Below are positions 8,189-17,705 of a DNA stretch of 64,000 bases, piece by piece. Position 1 is the first letter of the stretch; each line of letters begins with the position of its first letter. The translations under genes and the position numbers were made by a program. The notes under the pieces are model-generated. The model was given only the letters and a program-made list of their open reading frames with translations. It did no database searches and was not told the origin of the DNA. The stretch lies in NCBI RefSeq assembly GCF_000685235.1, contig NZ_ARYH01000003.1, positions 248,001 through 312,000 on the forward strand, in the 5' to 3' direction. This DNA comes from Hyphomonas adhaerens MHS-3 (GTDB taxonomy: Bacteria > Pseudomonadota > Alphaproteobacteria > Caulobacterales > Hyphomonadaceae).

Positions 8189-9460
8189 CTATGGCTTCAC
8201 ATAGGCATAGGGGCGATCAGTCTTGTCCAGCGACAGGTAACGATCGCGCAGCTCCGTCTGGCGCGAGGTCATCTCCTGGGGTTCCCCGTCAATGAAGACC
8301 GCATCGGTGTTCGTGGTCACCTCCAGTGGATCACCGTCCCATGCGACGACATCGGCATGGGCGCCGGGCGCCAGAATTCCGTAGCCAGACAATCCGTAGA
8401 TGGATGCAGGGGTTACGGTCAGTGCCTTCATGGCATCGTCCCAGTCCATGCCATTGGCCACGGCATTGCCGGCAATTTGCGTCATCAGGCGGGCCAGATG
8501 CGTCGAGTCATCAAGGTTGACGATCGCGACCTGAACCCCGGCATCATCGAGCCGGGCAGCATTTTCCTGCGTCGCAGCAAGCTGTGAGAAGCTCGCGGGC
8601 AGGTTTGCGAACCCGTCGACAATGACCGGAATATCCAGCTCTGCCAGCCGGTCTGCCACTCGCCAGCCTTCGTCAGCGCCGATGATGGCAAATTTCAGGT
8701 TCCGGTTCGATTCCGCAAGGTCCATCACAGCATTCAGATCGGTCGCGCTGCGCGCATCGATCAGGATCAGCTGGCGTCCTCGTGCGGCTGGCGCCAGGGC
8801 TTCTGCATCCCGGCGGGACAAGACATCCCCTTCACCGCCCGCAATATAGCGGGTGGGATAGGCACGGGCGTCATCGAAGGCAGCCCTCAGCTGGGCCCAG
8901 GCCGCCGGGCGCGATCCGCCAGCCAGCCCTGCCCCGCCTTCACCGAGCGTGATGAAGGTGAAAGCCTTCGGCGTCAGGTCGGTGTCCTGCGCGCCGCTCG
9001 TATCGGCAATAAAGCCCTGACCGGCAAACAGATTGGTCGATGGTTGCGGTACGACGGCAACGCGAGTCACGCCGCCAAGCCGGCTGACATCCACCGCGGT
9101 GTCATCCGGATTGAAGCCATCGGACGCATCCAGCGAAGCAGAAAATCCTGACAGGGCCGCGATGGCATCATTGGTCGAATCTTCCGCATCGACTTCGATG
9201 ATCCCCGTCCGGGAATAAGCCGAGATGAGGCCGGGCGTCACCCATTCGGCACTGATGACTTCCGCGCCCTCTGGTTTCGTCGTGGTGGAGGGGCCGACCG
9301 ACATGATCGTGCCATTGCGGATAACCACGACCCCATTCTCGATCGTACCGGCATCGGTGCCGGTCCACACTTTCTTGCCTTCGACCACATAGGTTTGTGC
9401 CGAAGCGCCGAGCACGGCCACGGCGGCAATTGCAGCGCTTGCCATCAGCTTGCGGATCAT
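8189..9460 (-). CDS. Exported amidohydrolase-like protein lacking the metal-binding HxH
   Basis: 423 residues with an N-terminal signal peptide (MIRKLMASAAIAAVAVLGASA) and an amidohydrolase/imidazolonepropionase-like fold: an N-terminal beta domain (GTIENGVVVIRNGTIMSVGP) and a C-terminal return (YGILAPGAHADVVAWDGDPL). Where active members have a metal-binding HxH after the TPGLID strand, this protein reads WVTPGLISAYSRTG, and no other obvious metal ligands replace it. It overlaps the preceding amidohydrolase by 4 bases (ATGA), so the two are co-translated. A plausible role is a non-catalytic partner of that enzyme in the periplasm. Confidence 0.8.
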   Translation of the reverse strand: MIRKLMASAAIAAVAVLGASAQTYVVEGKKVWTGTDAGTIENGVVVIRNGTIMSVGPSTTTKPEGAEVISAEWVTPGLISAYSRTGIIEVDAEDSTNDAIAALSGFSASLDASDGFNPDDTAVDVSRLGGVTRVAVVPQPSTNLFAGQGFIADTSGAQDTDLTPKAFTFITLGEGGAGLAGGSRPAAWAQLRAAFDDARAYPTRYIAGGEGDVLSRRDAEALAPAARGRQLILIDARSATDLNAVMDLAESNRNLKFAIIGADEGWRVADRLAELDIPVIVDGFANLPASFSQLAATQENAARLDDAGVQVAIVNLDDSTHLARLMTQIAGNAVANGMDWDDAMKALTVTPASIYGLSGYGILAPGAHADVVAWDGDPLEVTTNTDAVFIDGEPQEMTSRQTELRDRYLSLDKTDRPYAYVKP

Positions 9461-10878
9461 TTCATGTCTCCTTCGCCAGGCTGGCCGAGTTCAAAGTCCC
9501 TGACGGGACGAACGGAATCGTCGGCGCGATCATACATCAGAGCGCCATCGATAAAGACCTGATCGGCCTTTGTGTAGACGCTGAACGGATTGCCGGACCA
9601 GATCACAACATCGCCCATCTTGCCGGGCTTCAGGGAGCCAGTCCGCGCATCAATGCCGAGTGATTTTGCCGGGTTCAGTGAGAGCCATTCCCAGGCCTCT
9701 TCGATGGGCACGTCTATGCCGACGCGCTTGCCGTCGGCCCACGCCTTGGCGGCTTCCTGGTTCAGGCGCTGAATGCCGATGTCGCTGTCGGAATGCACGA
9801 TCGCACAGGCGCCGGCATTATGAACCATCGGAATGTTTTCAGGGATGCCGTCATAGGCTTCCATCTTGAAGCCCCACCAGTCCGCCCACATGGACGAACA
9901 GGCGCCATAGTCAGCCAGTTTGTCGGCGATCTTGTAGCTCTCCACGGCGTGGTGGAAAGCGGTGACCTTGTAGCCAAACTCGTTCGACAGATCCATGATC
10001 TGCGCCATCTCGTCGGCACGGTAGCAGTGCATGTGAACCAGGATCTCACCCGCGAGCACGCCAGCCAGCGTATCGAGTTCCAGGTCGCGAGCCGGCATCT
10101 CGCCGCCCTCGGCGGAATACTTGTCCCATTTACGCTTGTATTCGGCCGCCTTGATCCACGCGGCCCTGTAGCCAGCCATGTTCCCCATCCGGGAAAATGG
10201 CGCGCCGCCCGGAATCGTGCCGCTGCCATAGCCATACACGCGCTTGGGGTTTTCCCCGCAGGCCATCTTCAGCGTGTACGGCGCAGCCGGAAACTTCATG
10301 CCCTGCACGGTGCGCGCCGGGACGTTCTTCAGGGTAATGCCGCGACCGCCGAACAGGTTCGCGCTGCCGGGCAGAATCTGAAGTGAGGTCACGCCGCCTG
10401 CCAAGGCCCGGTCAAATCCTGGATCCTGTGGCCAGATGCCATGCTCGACCCAGACTTCTGCGGTGACCGGCCCGGAAATTTCGTTGCCATCCTGATGGGC
10501 AGAAACGGAGGGAGACGGATACGCGCCGAGGTGGCTGTGATTGTCGATGATACCCGGTGTCACCCAGCGGCCGGATGCGTCGATGACCGTCACGCCTTCC
10601 GGCGCCTCCAGGTCTGCGCCAATGGCGGAAACCTTTCCGTCCTGCAGGAGCAGACTGCCTTCTTCGATCTTCGCGCCTTCCCCATCCAGGATCGTGGCGT
10701 TGGTGATCAACACAGGCGCGCTGGGATAGGCCTTGTAAGTCGATGGGTAAGGATCGGGATCGAACGGTTCATTCGGCGTAAACGGCTTGATCGCCGGTTC
10801 GCCGTTATCACCACTGCCACCGCATGCGGCAAGAAATATGGCCGTCGCTGCGAGCGCCACCCAGTTCCATTTTGTCAT
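9457..10878 (-). CDS. Amidohydrolase-family lipoprotein
   Basis: 473 residues beginning with a lipoprotein signal; the lipobox LAAC places the lipidated Cys at about residue 19, so the protein is membrane-anchored and periplasmic. The amidohydrolase metal motif follows the usual strand as GRWVTPGIIDNHSHLGA (H-x-H). Further candidate ligands are in VHMHCYRADEM, TAFHHAVESY and the Asp of HSDSDIG. The C terminus has the family return (TGSLKPGKMGDVVIWSGNPF). Relatives include imidazolonepropionase-like and peptidase-like enzymes that cut amide bonds in small peptides; the substrate is unknown. It precedes, and overlaps by 4 bases, the metal-ligand-less homologue. Confidence 0.85.
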   Translation of the reverse strand: MTKWNWVALAATAIFLAACGGSGDNGEPAIKPFTPNEPFDPDPYPSTYKAYPSAPVLITNATILDGEGAKIEEGSLLLQDGKVSAIGADLEAPEGVTVIDASGRWVTPGIIDNHSHLGAYPSPSVSAHQDGNEISGPVTAEVWVEHGIWPQDPGFDRALAGGVTSLQILPGSANLFGGRGITLKNVPARTVQGMKFPAAPYTLKMACGENPKRVYGYGSGTIPGGAPFSRMGNMAGYRAAWIKAAEYKRKWDKYSAEGGEMPARDLELDTLAGVLAGEILVHMHCYRADEMAQIMDLSNEFGYKVTAFHHAVESYKIADKLADYGACSSMWADWWGFKMEAYDGIPENIPMVHNAGACAIVHSDSDIGIQRLNQEAAKAWADGKRVGIDVPIEEAWEWLSLNPAKSLGIDARTGSLKPGKMGDVVIWSGNPFSVYTKADQVFIDGALMYDRADDSVRPVRDFELGQPGEGDMK

Positions 10879-10960
10879 AATACTTCGCCCCGGTTCTTCC
10901 CGTTTCGTGCAGGCCCCATAGAGCGTGGATCAGCGCGCGCTGCAAGCCGTGCAACAGCAA

Positions 10961-11314
10961 TCAATCAGCGCGGCTTTTCAGGTTGGTCCGTTTGTCGCGG
11001 CCAAAGACGAGCCGCATCAGCCAGTTGGGAGCAAACTGCTCCACGCGGGGATGGCGCGTCATGACACCTTCCATCCATCGGCGGCCCCAGGTCGAGTTCC
11101 GTCCAAGCAGAATCACGCCGATGATCGCGATCGGCAGGCCGATCGGCAGGAAGGGTGTCGCCATGCCCACCGGGATCGCAACCGCGATATGCATGAGGCC
11201 CACCACAGCCAGCATCTGGCGGAACAAGCCTCCAACATGCTTGCGGGCCGAGTCGATCGGTTTGCGAATAACGTCGGCAGGTGAGTCAGTCATGGGAGGT
11301 TCGGTAGAGGACAT
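10961..11314 (-). CDS. Small membrane protein, PGPGW-type (putative transmembrane)
   Basis: 117 residues with a hydrophobic central region (about 33-68, LAVVGLMHIAVAIPVGMATP and FLPIGLPIAIIGVILLG) that would make two membrane passes. A basic tail follows. The FLPIGLPIAIIG segment is typical of the putative transmembrane PGPGW family, whose function is unknown. The start at 11314 is not certain; an internal Met at 11293 is possible, and neither has a strong ribosome site. It stands alone between the amidohydrolase pair and a divergent acyltransferase gene. Confidence 0.65.
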   Translation of the reverse strand: MSSTEPPMTDSPADVIRKPIDSARKHVGGLFRQMLAVVGLMHIAVAIPVGMATPFLPIGLPIAIIGVILLGRNSTWGRRWMEGVMTRHPRVEQFAPNWLMRLVFGRDKRTNLKSRAD

Positions 11315-11453
11315 GAAGAGGATATGGGTTCAGACCAATTTCATTGCCAAGTAAAATCACTTCCATGTGTCCAAAGTCTGGCAACCACGTTGCCCGGTTG
11401 CTACACCCTGCTTAGAAAATGACCGCCGGGGGGCGCCGGACAGCGAGGCCGAT

Positions 11454-12824
11454 ATGAAACTGCAGTCCATCCAGGCGCTTCGCGGCGTCGCGGCGCTGCT
11501 GGTCGTCATGTTGCACGCCCGGGCACTCGAAATCAAAGGCATTGCCGCGAATGGCCTGACCGAGCAGCCCCTGATCGGTGGACTTTTCACGAACGGCTTT
11601 GCCGGGGTCGATCTGTTTTTCGTGATTTCCGGTTTCATCATGGTGTTCGTCACACGCGATGGTTTGACCGGCCTGAAGCCTGCCGCTTCTTTCCTCTTCG
11701 CCCGGGTCACCCGGATCTATCCGGTTTGGTGGGCATTTGCGGGATGTATAACGATCTACATGCTGGCCGCCCATGGGGTCAGCGGACAAAGTGACGGCTG
11801 GCACAAGGTGGCATTCGGGCATCCGATGGTGCCATACTTGGTGAAGTCTTTCCTCCTGGTCCCGCAGGAACCGTTTCCGGTGCTGAACGTGGGCTGGACC
11901 CTTATCCACGAAGTCTATTTCTACCTCGTCTTCACGCTGTTCCTTCTGATGCCCCGCAGATGGCTGCCCCTCCTTCTCGCCATCTGGACTGCCATCGTCG
12001 CCAGCGGCGCGCTGCTGGGCTACTCGCAGCCAACCGCGACGACCTTTTTGGCGCTGGCCGTTCACCCGATGACACTGGAATTCACTCTGGGCGCGGCCGT
12101 TGGCCTGGCAGTGACGAAAGGCCTGATCTGGCGCAGCGGCCTCCTGACCCTGGTCGCCACTTTGTGGCTGTTGGCGGCGCTGTGCTATGAGGGCGCTGGA
12201 ATCGATTTCCTGCTGCAGTGGGGCCGGGTGATCTCGTTTGGCCTGCCGTGCGCCCTTCTCGTTTATGGTTGCGCCGGGCTCGACATGACCAAACGGCACG
12301 CCTGGCTGATCCCCGCACTGATTGGCGCCCTCGTCACGCTTGCGCTGTATCAGCTCACCGGGTTCGACAGGAACAGCCCGGAAGCGGTCCGGCGCGGCGC
12401 CACGATCCTGACTGTTTCAGTTGGGGCAATCGCCATGGCGATCGTGATCTGGTTCGGCTGGCTTCTGGGACAGAGGGCGCCGGACCAGTTGCGGCGAATA
12501 CGATCCTTCTTCAAATCCCTGCTCGATGGTGCGGTCCAGGTCGGTGACTGGTCATTCGCACTCTATCTTAGCCACCTGATCGTGCTCAGCGCTTTGCGAA
12601 ATGTCTTCGGATTGCTTGGACAATCCGAAAGCCTCGCCCCGTTTTTCCGGCTGGGGCATCCGGGTGTTCTGGACAACATCACCTTCGCGGTCACCGGGCT
12701 CATCCTCACCCTCACCGCATCGGCGCTCAGCTATCGCTTCTACGAGCAACCGCTGACCATCCTGTTCGGGCGCCTGCGCGAGAGGTTGTTCCGCCGGGGC
12801 CAGCCGCGACCCGCCCCAGCCTGA
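11454..12824 (+). CDS. Acyltransferase 3 (OafA/YrhL) family membrane protein
   Basis: 456 residues from the ATG at 11454 (MKLQSIQALRGVAALLVVM...). This is the typical acyltransferase-3 start: the IQxLRGxAALxVxxxH motif on TM1 with its conserved His, then the membrane-embedded R/H pair region (GVDLFFVISGFIM). About ten hydrophobic segments follow. These proteins transfer acetyl or other acyl groups to carbohydrate moieties of O-antigen, exopolysaccharide or peptidoglycan. The open frame extends upstream to 11367, but that part is not hydrophobic and lacks family similarity. There is no polysaccharide cluster nearby, so the acceptor is unknown. Confidence 0.85.
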   Translation: MKLQSIQALRGVAALLVVMLHARALEIKGIAANGLTEQPLIGGLFTNGFAGVDLFFVISGFIMVFVTRDGLTGLKPAASFLFARVTRIYPVWWAFAGCITIYMLAAHGVSGQSDGWHKVAFGHPMVPYLVKSFLLVPQEPFPVLNVGWTLIHEVYFYLVFTLFLLMPRRWLPLLLAIWTAIVASGALLGYSQPTATTFLALAVHPMTLEFTLGAAVGLAVTKGLIWRSGLLTLVATLWLLAALCYEGAGIDFLLQWGRVISFGLPCALLVYGCAGLDMTKRHAWLIPALIGALVTLALYQLTGFDRNSPEAVRRGATILTVSVGAIAMAIVIWFGWLLGQRAPDQLRRIRSFFKSLLDGAVQVGDWSFALYLSHLIVLSALRNVFGLLGQSESLAPFFRLGHPGVLDNITFAVTGLILTLTASALSYRFYEQPLTILFGRLRERLFRRGQPRPAPA

Positions 12825-12850
12825 ACAACGTAGTGGCCTGAACAGAAAGC

Positions 12851-14425
12851 CTATTCGGCTGCGACCGGCGGGGCCAGTTCAGGCTCTGCCCATTTCAGCA
12901 CTGGCTTGCGCGCTGCTTTCGTCTCATCGAGGCGCCGCATCGGAGCAAGATACGGTGCGCCTTTCAGCGCCTCATCCCCTTGCGCAGCGCGGCGGGCGAT
13001 GGATTCCAAGGCGTCACAGAACCTGTCCAGCTCCGCCTTCGATTCCGACTCCGTCGGCTCGATCAGCATCGCGCCATGCACCACGAGCGGGAAATACATC
13101 GTCATCGGATGGTATCCCTCGTCGATCAGCGCCTTGGCGATGTCGATCGTCTCGATACCTTCGGCCGTGAATGCATCCGAGAACAGCGCCTCGTGCATGC
13201 AATAGCCTTCGAACGGCGCTGTCATCACGCTCTTCAGGCGCGCCTGGATGTAGTTCGCGTTCAGCACCGCATCTTCGCTGGCCTGTTTCAGCCCATCCGC
13301 GCCGTGGCTGAGAATGTAGGTCAACGCCCGCACGAACATGCCCATCTGGCCATGGAAAGCGACCATGCGGCCAAAGCTTTCAGACGCATCGCCTTCGATG
13401 TCTTCGACGAGGCGGTACATGCCGTCGGCATCCTTCACCACGAATGGCACCGGCGCATAGGGCGCCAGCGCTTCGGACAGGACTGTCGGGCCGGAGCCCG
13501 GGCCGCCACCGCCATGCGGGGTAGAGAAGGTCTTGTGCAGATTGATGTGCATCGCATCGACGCCCAAATCACCTGGACGGACCCGGCCGACAATCGCGTT
13601 GAAGTTCGCGCCGTCGCAATAGAAATAGCCGCCGGCCGCATGGATGAGATCGGCGATTTCCTTGATGTCGGTTTCGAACAGGCCGCACGTGTTCGGGTTG
13701 GTCAGCATGATGCCGGCAATATCATCCGGCTTTTCCAGCTTCGCTTTCAGGTCGTCCATATCGACCCGGCCACGCTTGTTGGCCTTGATCTCGTCGACGA
13801 TGAAACCGCATTGGGCAGCCGTCGCAGGGTTCGTTCCGTGAGCGGACTCCGGCACCAGAACGCGCTTGCGCGTCTCCCCTTCGCCGCGCGCGATCAGCGC
13901 CTGGCGGATCGCCATCATGCCGCAGAACTCACCATGCGCGCCGGCCTTCGGGCTCATCGCCACGGCCGGCATATTGGTCAGCGTCTTCAGCCACATCGCC
14001 AGTTCGTCGATCAGCTCCAGCGCCCCCTGCACCGTCGCCTGCGGCTGCAGCGGGTGAATGTCGCCAAACCCCGGCAGGCGCGCGACCTTCTCATTGAGGC
14101 GCGGATTGTGCTTCATCGTGCAGCTGCCCAGTGGGAACAGGCCAAGGTCGATGGCATAGTTCTTCTGGCTGAGGCGCATGTAGTGGCGCACCGCCTGCGG
14201 CTCGGACAGGCCCGGCAGGCCGGTCGGCTGCTTGCGGGCCACACCGCCGAGACGGTTCTTCGTGCCTTTCGGGGCCGGCAAGTCGACGCCGGTCGTCTCA
14301 GACGTGCCGATCTCGAACAGCAGGTCTTCATGCTGCAACAGGCCGCGCGAGCCGGACACGGTTTCGATGGAGGACATGGAGACTGACTCCGGTGCAGTGG
14401 GACGGCCCTGTGTGTTCATGGTCAT
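12851..14425 (-). CDS. gcvPB: Glycine dehydrogenase (decarboxylating) subunit 2 (P-protein beta half)
   Basis: 524 residues from the ATG at 14425 ([16 protein letters not shown]), which overlaps the gcvPA stop by one base (TGATG). This is the PLP-binding half of the two-subunit P protein, which decarboxylates glycine and passes the aminomethyl group to lipoyl-GcvH. The PLP lysine lies in HINLHKTFSTPHGGGGPGSG. PESAHGTNPATA and GLFPLGSCTMKHNPR are also typical. It is the last gene of the gcvT-H-PA-PB operon under the glycine riboswitch at about 17.4-17.6 kb. Confidence 0.97.
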   Translation of the reverse strand: MTMNTQGRPTAPESVSMSSIETVSGSRGLLQHEDLLFEIGTSETTGVDLPAPKGTKNRLGGVARKQPTGLPGLSEPQAVRHYMRLSQKNYAIDLGLFPLGSCTMKHNPRLNEKVARLPGFGDIHPLQPQATVQGALELIDELAMWLKTLTNMPAVAMSPKAGAHGEFCGMMAIRQALIARGEGETRKRVLVPESAHGTNPATAAQCGFIVDEIKANKRGRVDMDDLKAKLEKPDDIAGIMLTNPNTCGLFETDIKEIADLIHAAGGYFYCDGANFNAIVGRVRPGDLGVDAMHINLHKTFSTPHGGGGPGSGPTVLSEALAPYAPVPFVVKDADGMYRLVEDIEGDASESFGRMVAFHGQMGMFVRALTYILSHGADGLKQASEDAVLNANYIQARLKSVMTAPFEGYCMHEALFSDAFTAEGIETIDIAKALIDEGYHPMTMYFPLVVHGAMLIEPTESESKAELDRFCDALESIARRAAQGDEALKGAPYLAPMRRLDETKAARKPVLKWAEPELAPPVAAE

Positions 14426-15768
14426 CAGATGATCTCCTTCAGGGCGGCGGCATAGGCGGCGATGTCTTCCGGTGTCGTGCACTCCGTCGCAGCGCACAGG
14501 ATGACGTCGCCCAGATGATCGCCCGGGAACAAGCGGCTGGCACGGACGCCGCCGACAATGCCGGCTTCGTCCAGCATGGCGAGGACGGCTTCTGCGTTTA
14601 CGGGCGTACGGAACGCGAACTCGTTGAAGAAGCGCGGCGTGAGGATCTCGACCCCGGGCACGCCCGCCAGCGCGTCGGCCAGGTCGCAGGCGGCTTCATG
14701 GTTCAGCACGGCCAGCTGCTCCATGCCTTTACCACCCAGCAGCGTCATGTGCGCCGTGAAGGCCAGCGCGCAGAGGCCGGAATTGGTGCAGATGTTCGAG
14801 GTCGCCTTGTCGCGGCGGATATGCTGCTCGCGGGTCGAAAGCGTCAGCACGAAACCGCGCTTGCCTTCCGCGTCGACCGTCTCGCCGCACAGGCGGCCCG
14901 GCATCTGCCGCACAAGTTTCTGGGTACAGGCAAACAGGCCCACATAAGGCCCGCCAAAATTCAGGCCGTTCCCGATGGACTGGCCTTCGCCGACCGCGAT
15001 GTCGGCGCCCATTTCACCGGGTGGCGTAACGAGGCCGAGCGAGACCGCTTCGGTAAACACGGAGACCAGCAGCGCGCCTTTTCCGTGCGCCGCTTCGGCC
15101 ACAGGCGAGAGGTCCGTCACCGTCCCGAACGTGTTCGGCGACTGGCCGATCACACAGGCCGTGGCATCGTCGACAGCGTCGGCCAGTGCCAGTTCGCCAT
15201 CGATGGCATGCTCCAGCTGCACCACTTCGATGCCCTGCGCTTCGCACAGCAGTTTCGTTGCGGCGGCATAGTGCGGATGCAGGCCGCCGGAGAGGACCAC
15301 CTTCTTCCGGCGCGTCGCGCGTGTCGCCATCACGGCAGCTTCGGCGCAGGCCGTCGAGCCGTCATACATGGAGGCGTTGGCCACATCCATGGCAGTGAGG
15401 GCCGCAACTTGCGTCTGGAATTCAAACAGGGTCTGCAGTGTGCCCTGCGCGATTTCCGGCTGGTAAGGCGTGTAGGTCGTCAGGAATTCGGAACGCTGGA
15501 TGACCATGTCCACGGTGGCCGGCACATGGTGTTTGTAGGCCCCGGCGCCGACGAAGAACGGGCCGGACGAGGCCGCACGGTTCTTCGCAGCCAGGTTCGA
15601 CATGTGCCGCTCCACGGCCAGTTCCCCCTGATGATCCGGCAGGCCTTCGACCGTGCCGTTCAGGCGGGCTGCCTCCGGAACATCCGCATAAAAATCATCG
15701 ACCGATTTCGCACCGATGGTTTTCAGCATCTCGGCGCGGTCGTCCGCTGTCAGGGGAAGATATCGCAT
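14425..15768 (-). CDS. gcvPA: Glycine dehydrogenase (decarboxylating) subunit 1 (P-protein alpha half)
   Basis: 447 residues, [20 protein letters not shown], the usual GcvPA opening. The start at 15768 has GGAG 7 bases upstream; an in-frame ATG at 15780 would add four residues. Recognisable blocks are [37 protein letters not shown] and [13 protein letters not shown]. It forms the alpha2beta2 P protein with gcvPB and needs GcvH as the acceptor. It is separated from gcvH by 28 bases. Confidence 0.97.
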   Translation of the reverse strand: MRYLPLTADDRAEMLKTIGAKSVDDFYADVPEAARLNGTVEGLPDHQGELAVERHMSNLAAKNRAASSGPFFVGAGAYKHHVPATVDMVIQRSEFLTTYTPYQPEIAQGTLQTLFEFQTQVAALTAMDVANASMYDGSTACAEAAVMATRATRRKKVVLSGGLHPHYAAATKLLCEAQGIEVVQLEHAIDGELALADAVDDATACVIGQSPNTFGTVTDLSPVAEAAHGKGALLVSVFTEAVSLGLVTPPGEMGADIAVGEGQSIGNGLNFGGPYVGLFACTQKLVRQMPGRLCGETVDAEGKRGFVLTLSTREQHIRRDKATSNICTNSGLCALAFTAHMTLLGGKGMEQLAVLNHEAACDLADALAGVPGVEILTPRFFNEFAFRTPVNAEAVLAMLDEAGIVGGVRASRLFPGDHLGDVILCAATECTTPEDIAAYAAALKEII

Positions 15769-15796
15769 CCCGTACTCCATAAGTGTTGGAAAAAGC

Positions 15797-16186
15797 CTAG
15801 AGCTTCTCGCAATAGGCCTTGTAAGCTGCCTCATCCATCAGGCCGGCAATCTCGGCGCCGTCCTTGATTTCCAGGACGCAGAACCAGCCTTTTTCCGTCG
15901 GGGACTCGTTTACCGTTTCCGGCTTGTCGGAGAGCGCGCCGTTGACTTCGACGACCTTGCCGTGGATCGGGGCATAGACGTCGGAGGCGGCCTTGACGCT
16001 TTCCACGACGGCCATGTCGTCGCCCGGCGCGAACTCGGCACCGACTTCAGGAAGCTCGACAAATACGATGTCGCCGAGGGCATTCTCGGCATAATGCGTG
16101 ATACCGACCGTTGCGAGGTCGTTGTGAACCGTCACCCATTCATGGTCTTCGGTATAGAAGGTCGTCGGTTGCGTGTAGCGGGTCAT
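15797..16186 (-). CDS. gcvH: Glycine cleavage system H protein
   Basis: 129 residues, the standard length. The lipoyl-lysine is in [15 protein letters not shown], the conserved H-protein motif, about residue 66. H protein carries the aminomethyl and dihydrolipoyl intermediates between P, T and L proteins. The start has TAGGAG upstream with normal spacing. It lies 12 bases after gcvT and is co-transcribed with it. Confidence 0.98.
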   Translation of the reverse strand: MTRYTQPTTFYTEDHEWVTVHNDLATVGITHYAENALGDIVFVELPEVGAEFAPGDDMAVVESVKAASDVYAPIHGKVVEVNGALSDKPETVNESPTEKGWFCVLEIKDGAEIAGLMDEAAYKAYCEKL

Positions 16187-16198
16187 GGGGTCTGGCTC

Positions 16199-17356
16199 CT
16201 ATCGCTTATAATTATGCGGAACAAAGGGAAGATCGGCGACAACTGCCGGGCGCGCCTTGCCGCGCACCATCAGCTGGACTTCGGTGCCCGGTGCGGCGTG
16301 GGCGGTGGCAATATAGCCCATGGCGACCGGATGGCCGACCGTCGGGCCGAACCCGCCGGACGTGACCACGCCGACTTTCTCGTCCCCGATGAAGATTTCC
16401 GTGCCCTCGCGGGCCGGGGCGCGTTCCAGCGGCTTGATGCCGACGCGCTTGCGGGACGGGCCTTCGCTGCGCTCGCGGAGAATGCGCTCGGCGCCGGGGA
16501 AGTCGCCCGCTTCGCGGCGGCGCTTCTGGATGACCCAGCCAAGATCGGCTTCAATGGGCGAGGTGTCGGGGCCAAGGTCATGCCCGTACAGGCAAAGGCC
16601 GGCTTCGAGGCGGAGCGAGTCCCGCGCGCCGAGGCCGATGGGATTGACCCGCTCATCGGTCAGCATTTCCGTGACCAGCGGAATGCCCGCCTCCGGCTTC
16701 ACCAGAACCTCGAACCCGTCTTCGCCGGTATAGCCGCAGCGCGAAACGATGCAGCGCGTGCCGTTCAGTTCAAACGGCATGTGATGCATGAATTTGAGCT
16801 CTTCGCAGCCAGGGAAGAAATCCTTCATGACGTCAGCCGCTTCCGGCCCCTGAAGCGCGAACAGGATGCGGTCGTCGGCCCGGGTCAGCACGGCGCGGCC
16901 AGCCAGCGCCTTTTCGAAGATGCCCCAGTCCTGCTCTTTCATCGCGCCGTTGACGACGATGTAGAGGCTACCCTGCGCGTCATCGCCGATCGGGCGGGTG
17001 ATGATCAGGTCGTCCAGGATGCCGCCTTCCGCATTCAACAGCACGGTGAGGCGCGCCTGGCCGGGCTTCAGGCTGGTGATGTCGCTCGGCACCAGTTCCT
17101 CGACCATGGCCGCGATCTTCGCGTGCGCTTCGTCGCCGCCGCCAATGCCGTCTTCCAGCGTCAGGAAGCATGGCCCCATATGGGAGACATCGAACAGGCC
17201 CGCATGCTGGCGGGTCCAGTTGTGTTCTTCCATCACGCCGGCGGGGAACTGGACCGGCATTTCATACCCGGCGAACGGCACCAGCTTCGCCTCACATTTG
17301 ACGTGCAGGTCGTACAGCGGGGTTCGCTTCAGGTCTTCGGTTGTTGCGTCGCTCAT
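16199..17356 (-). CDS. gcvT: Aminomethyltransferase (glycine cleavage T protein)
   Basis: 385 residues. It uses tetrahydrofolate to release ammonia from the aminomethyl group on GcvH and forms methylene-THF. Motifs: LHVKCEAKLVPFAGYEMPVQ near the N terminus, GLFDVSHMG, the folate-site region RCGYTGEDGFEVLV, and EAGLCLYGHDL. It is the first gene of the operon and starts about 50 bases downstream of the tandem glycine riboswitch, with GAGG a few bases before the ATG. Confidence 0.97.
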   Translation of the reverse strand: MSDATTEDLKRTPLYDLHVKCEAKLVPFAGYEMPVQFPAGVMEEHNWTRQHAGLFDVSHMGPCFLTLEDGIGGGDEAHAKIAAMVEELVPSDITSLKPGQARLTVLLNAEGGILDDLIITRPIGDDAQGSLYIVVNGAMKEQDWGIFEKALAGRAVLTRADDRILFALQGPEAADVMKDFFPGCEELKFMHHMPFELNGTRCIVSRCGYTGEDGFEVLVKPEAGIPLVTEMLTDERVNPIGLGARDSLRLEAGLCLYGHDLGPDTSPIEADLGWVIQKRRREAGDFPGAERILRERSEGPSRKRVGIKPLERAPAREGTEIFIGDEKVGVVTSGGFGPTVGHPVAMGYIATAHAAPGTEVQLMVRGKARPAVVADLPFVPHNYKR

Positions 17357-17404
17357 GGCGCCCTCATCACAGGAGACGTCAGCGGCCTCGGCCGCATGTC
17401 CGTC

Positions 17405-17590
17405 GCCCCCGCTGTCTCGGCGCCTGAGAGATTCCGCCCGTGAACTCCGGGCTTGCTCCTTCGGCGAGGTGGCGCCAGACGGCCCGCCTCTTTCCAGCGT
17501 GTTGGTCCTCTCCCGGCCCTTTTGCCTGAGCGTTTCCGGGGCGGTTGCGCCTTCGGCGGCGGGGCTTGATACCCGCTCTCTCCCGGGGGG
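17405..17590 (-). promoter_or_regulatory. Tandem glycine riboswitch (gcvT RNA) controlling the gcv operon
   Basis: On the minus strand the leader holds two glycine aptamers in series. Aptamer 1 (about 17587-17508) begins GGGAGAGAGCGGG, has GCCGAAGGCGCAA and ends with GCTCAGGCAAAAGGGC. Aptamer 2 (about 17496-17411) begins CTGGAAAGAGGC, has TCGCCGAAGGAGCAAGCC and ends with CTCTCAGGCGCC. These are the conserved core sequences of the gcvT motif. A perfect GCGGCC-TC-GGCCGC hairpin at 17382-17395, between aptamer 2 and the gcvT ribosome site, is the likely expression platform. Glycine binding normally turns the operon on. Confidence 0.93.
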
Positions 17591-17705
17591 GACTTATACT
17601 GTGCTCCTGCTAGCGTGGATTCCCGGCGCCAGCAAGCGCGCACAGCCCTGCCAGATGCGCAATCCACAGGCCTGCCTCAGAATCGGGCGCCCTGAAATGG
17701 CCGGA

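Noticed and set aside
12980..14386. A 468-codon plus-strand frame over gcvPB
   Set aside because: It is antisense to gcvPB, whose PLP motif and operon context are clear.
15716..17443. A 575-codon plus-strand frame over gcvH and gcvT
   Set aside because: It is a shadow of the gcv operon on the opposite strand, without family motifs.
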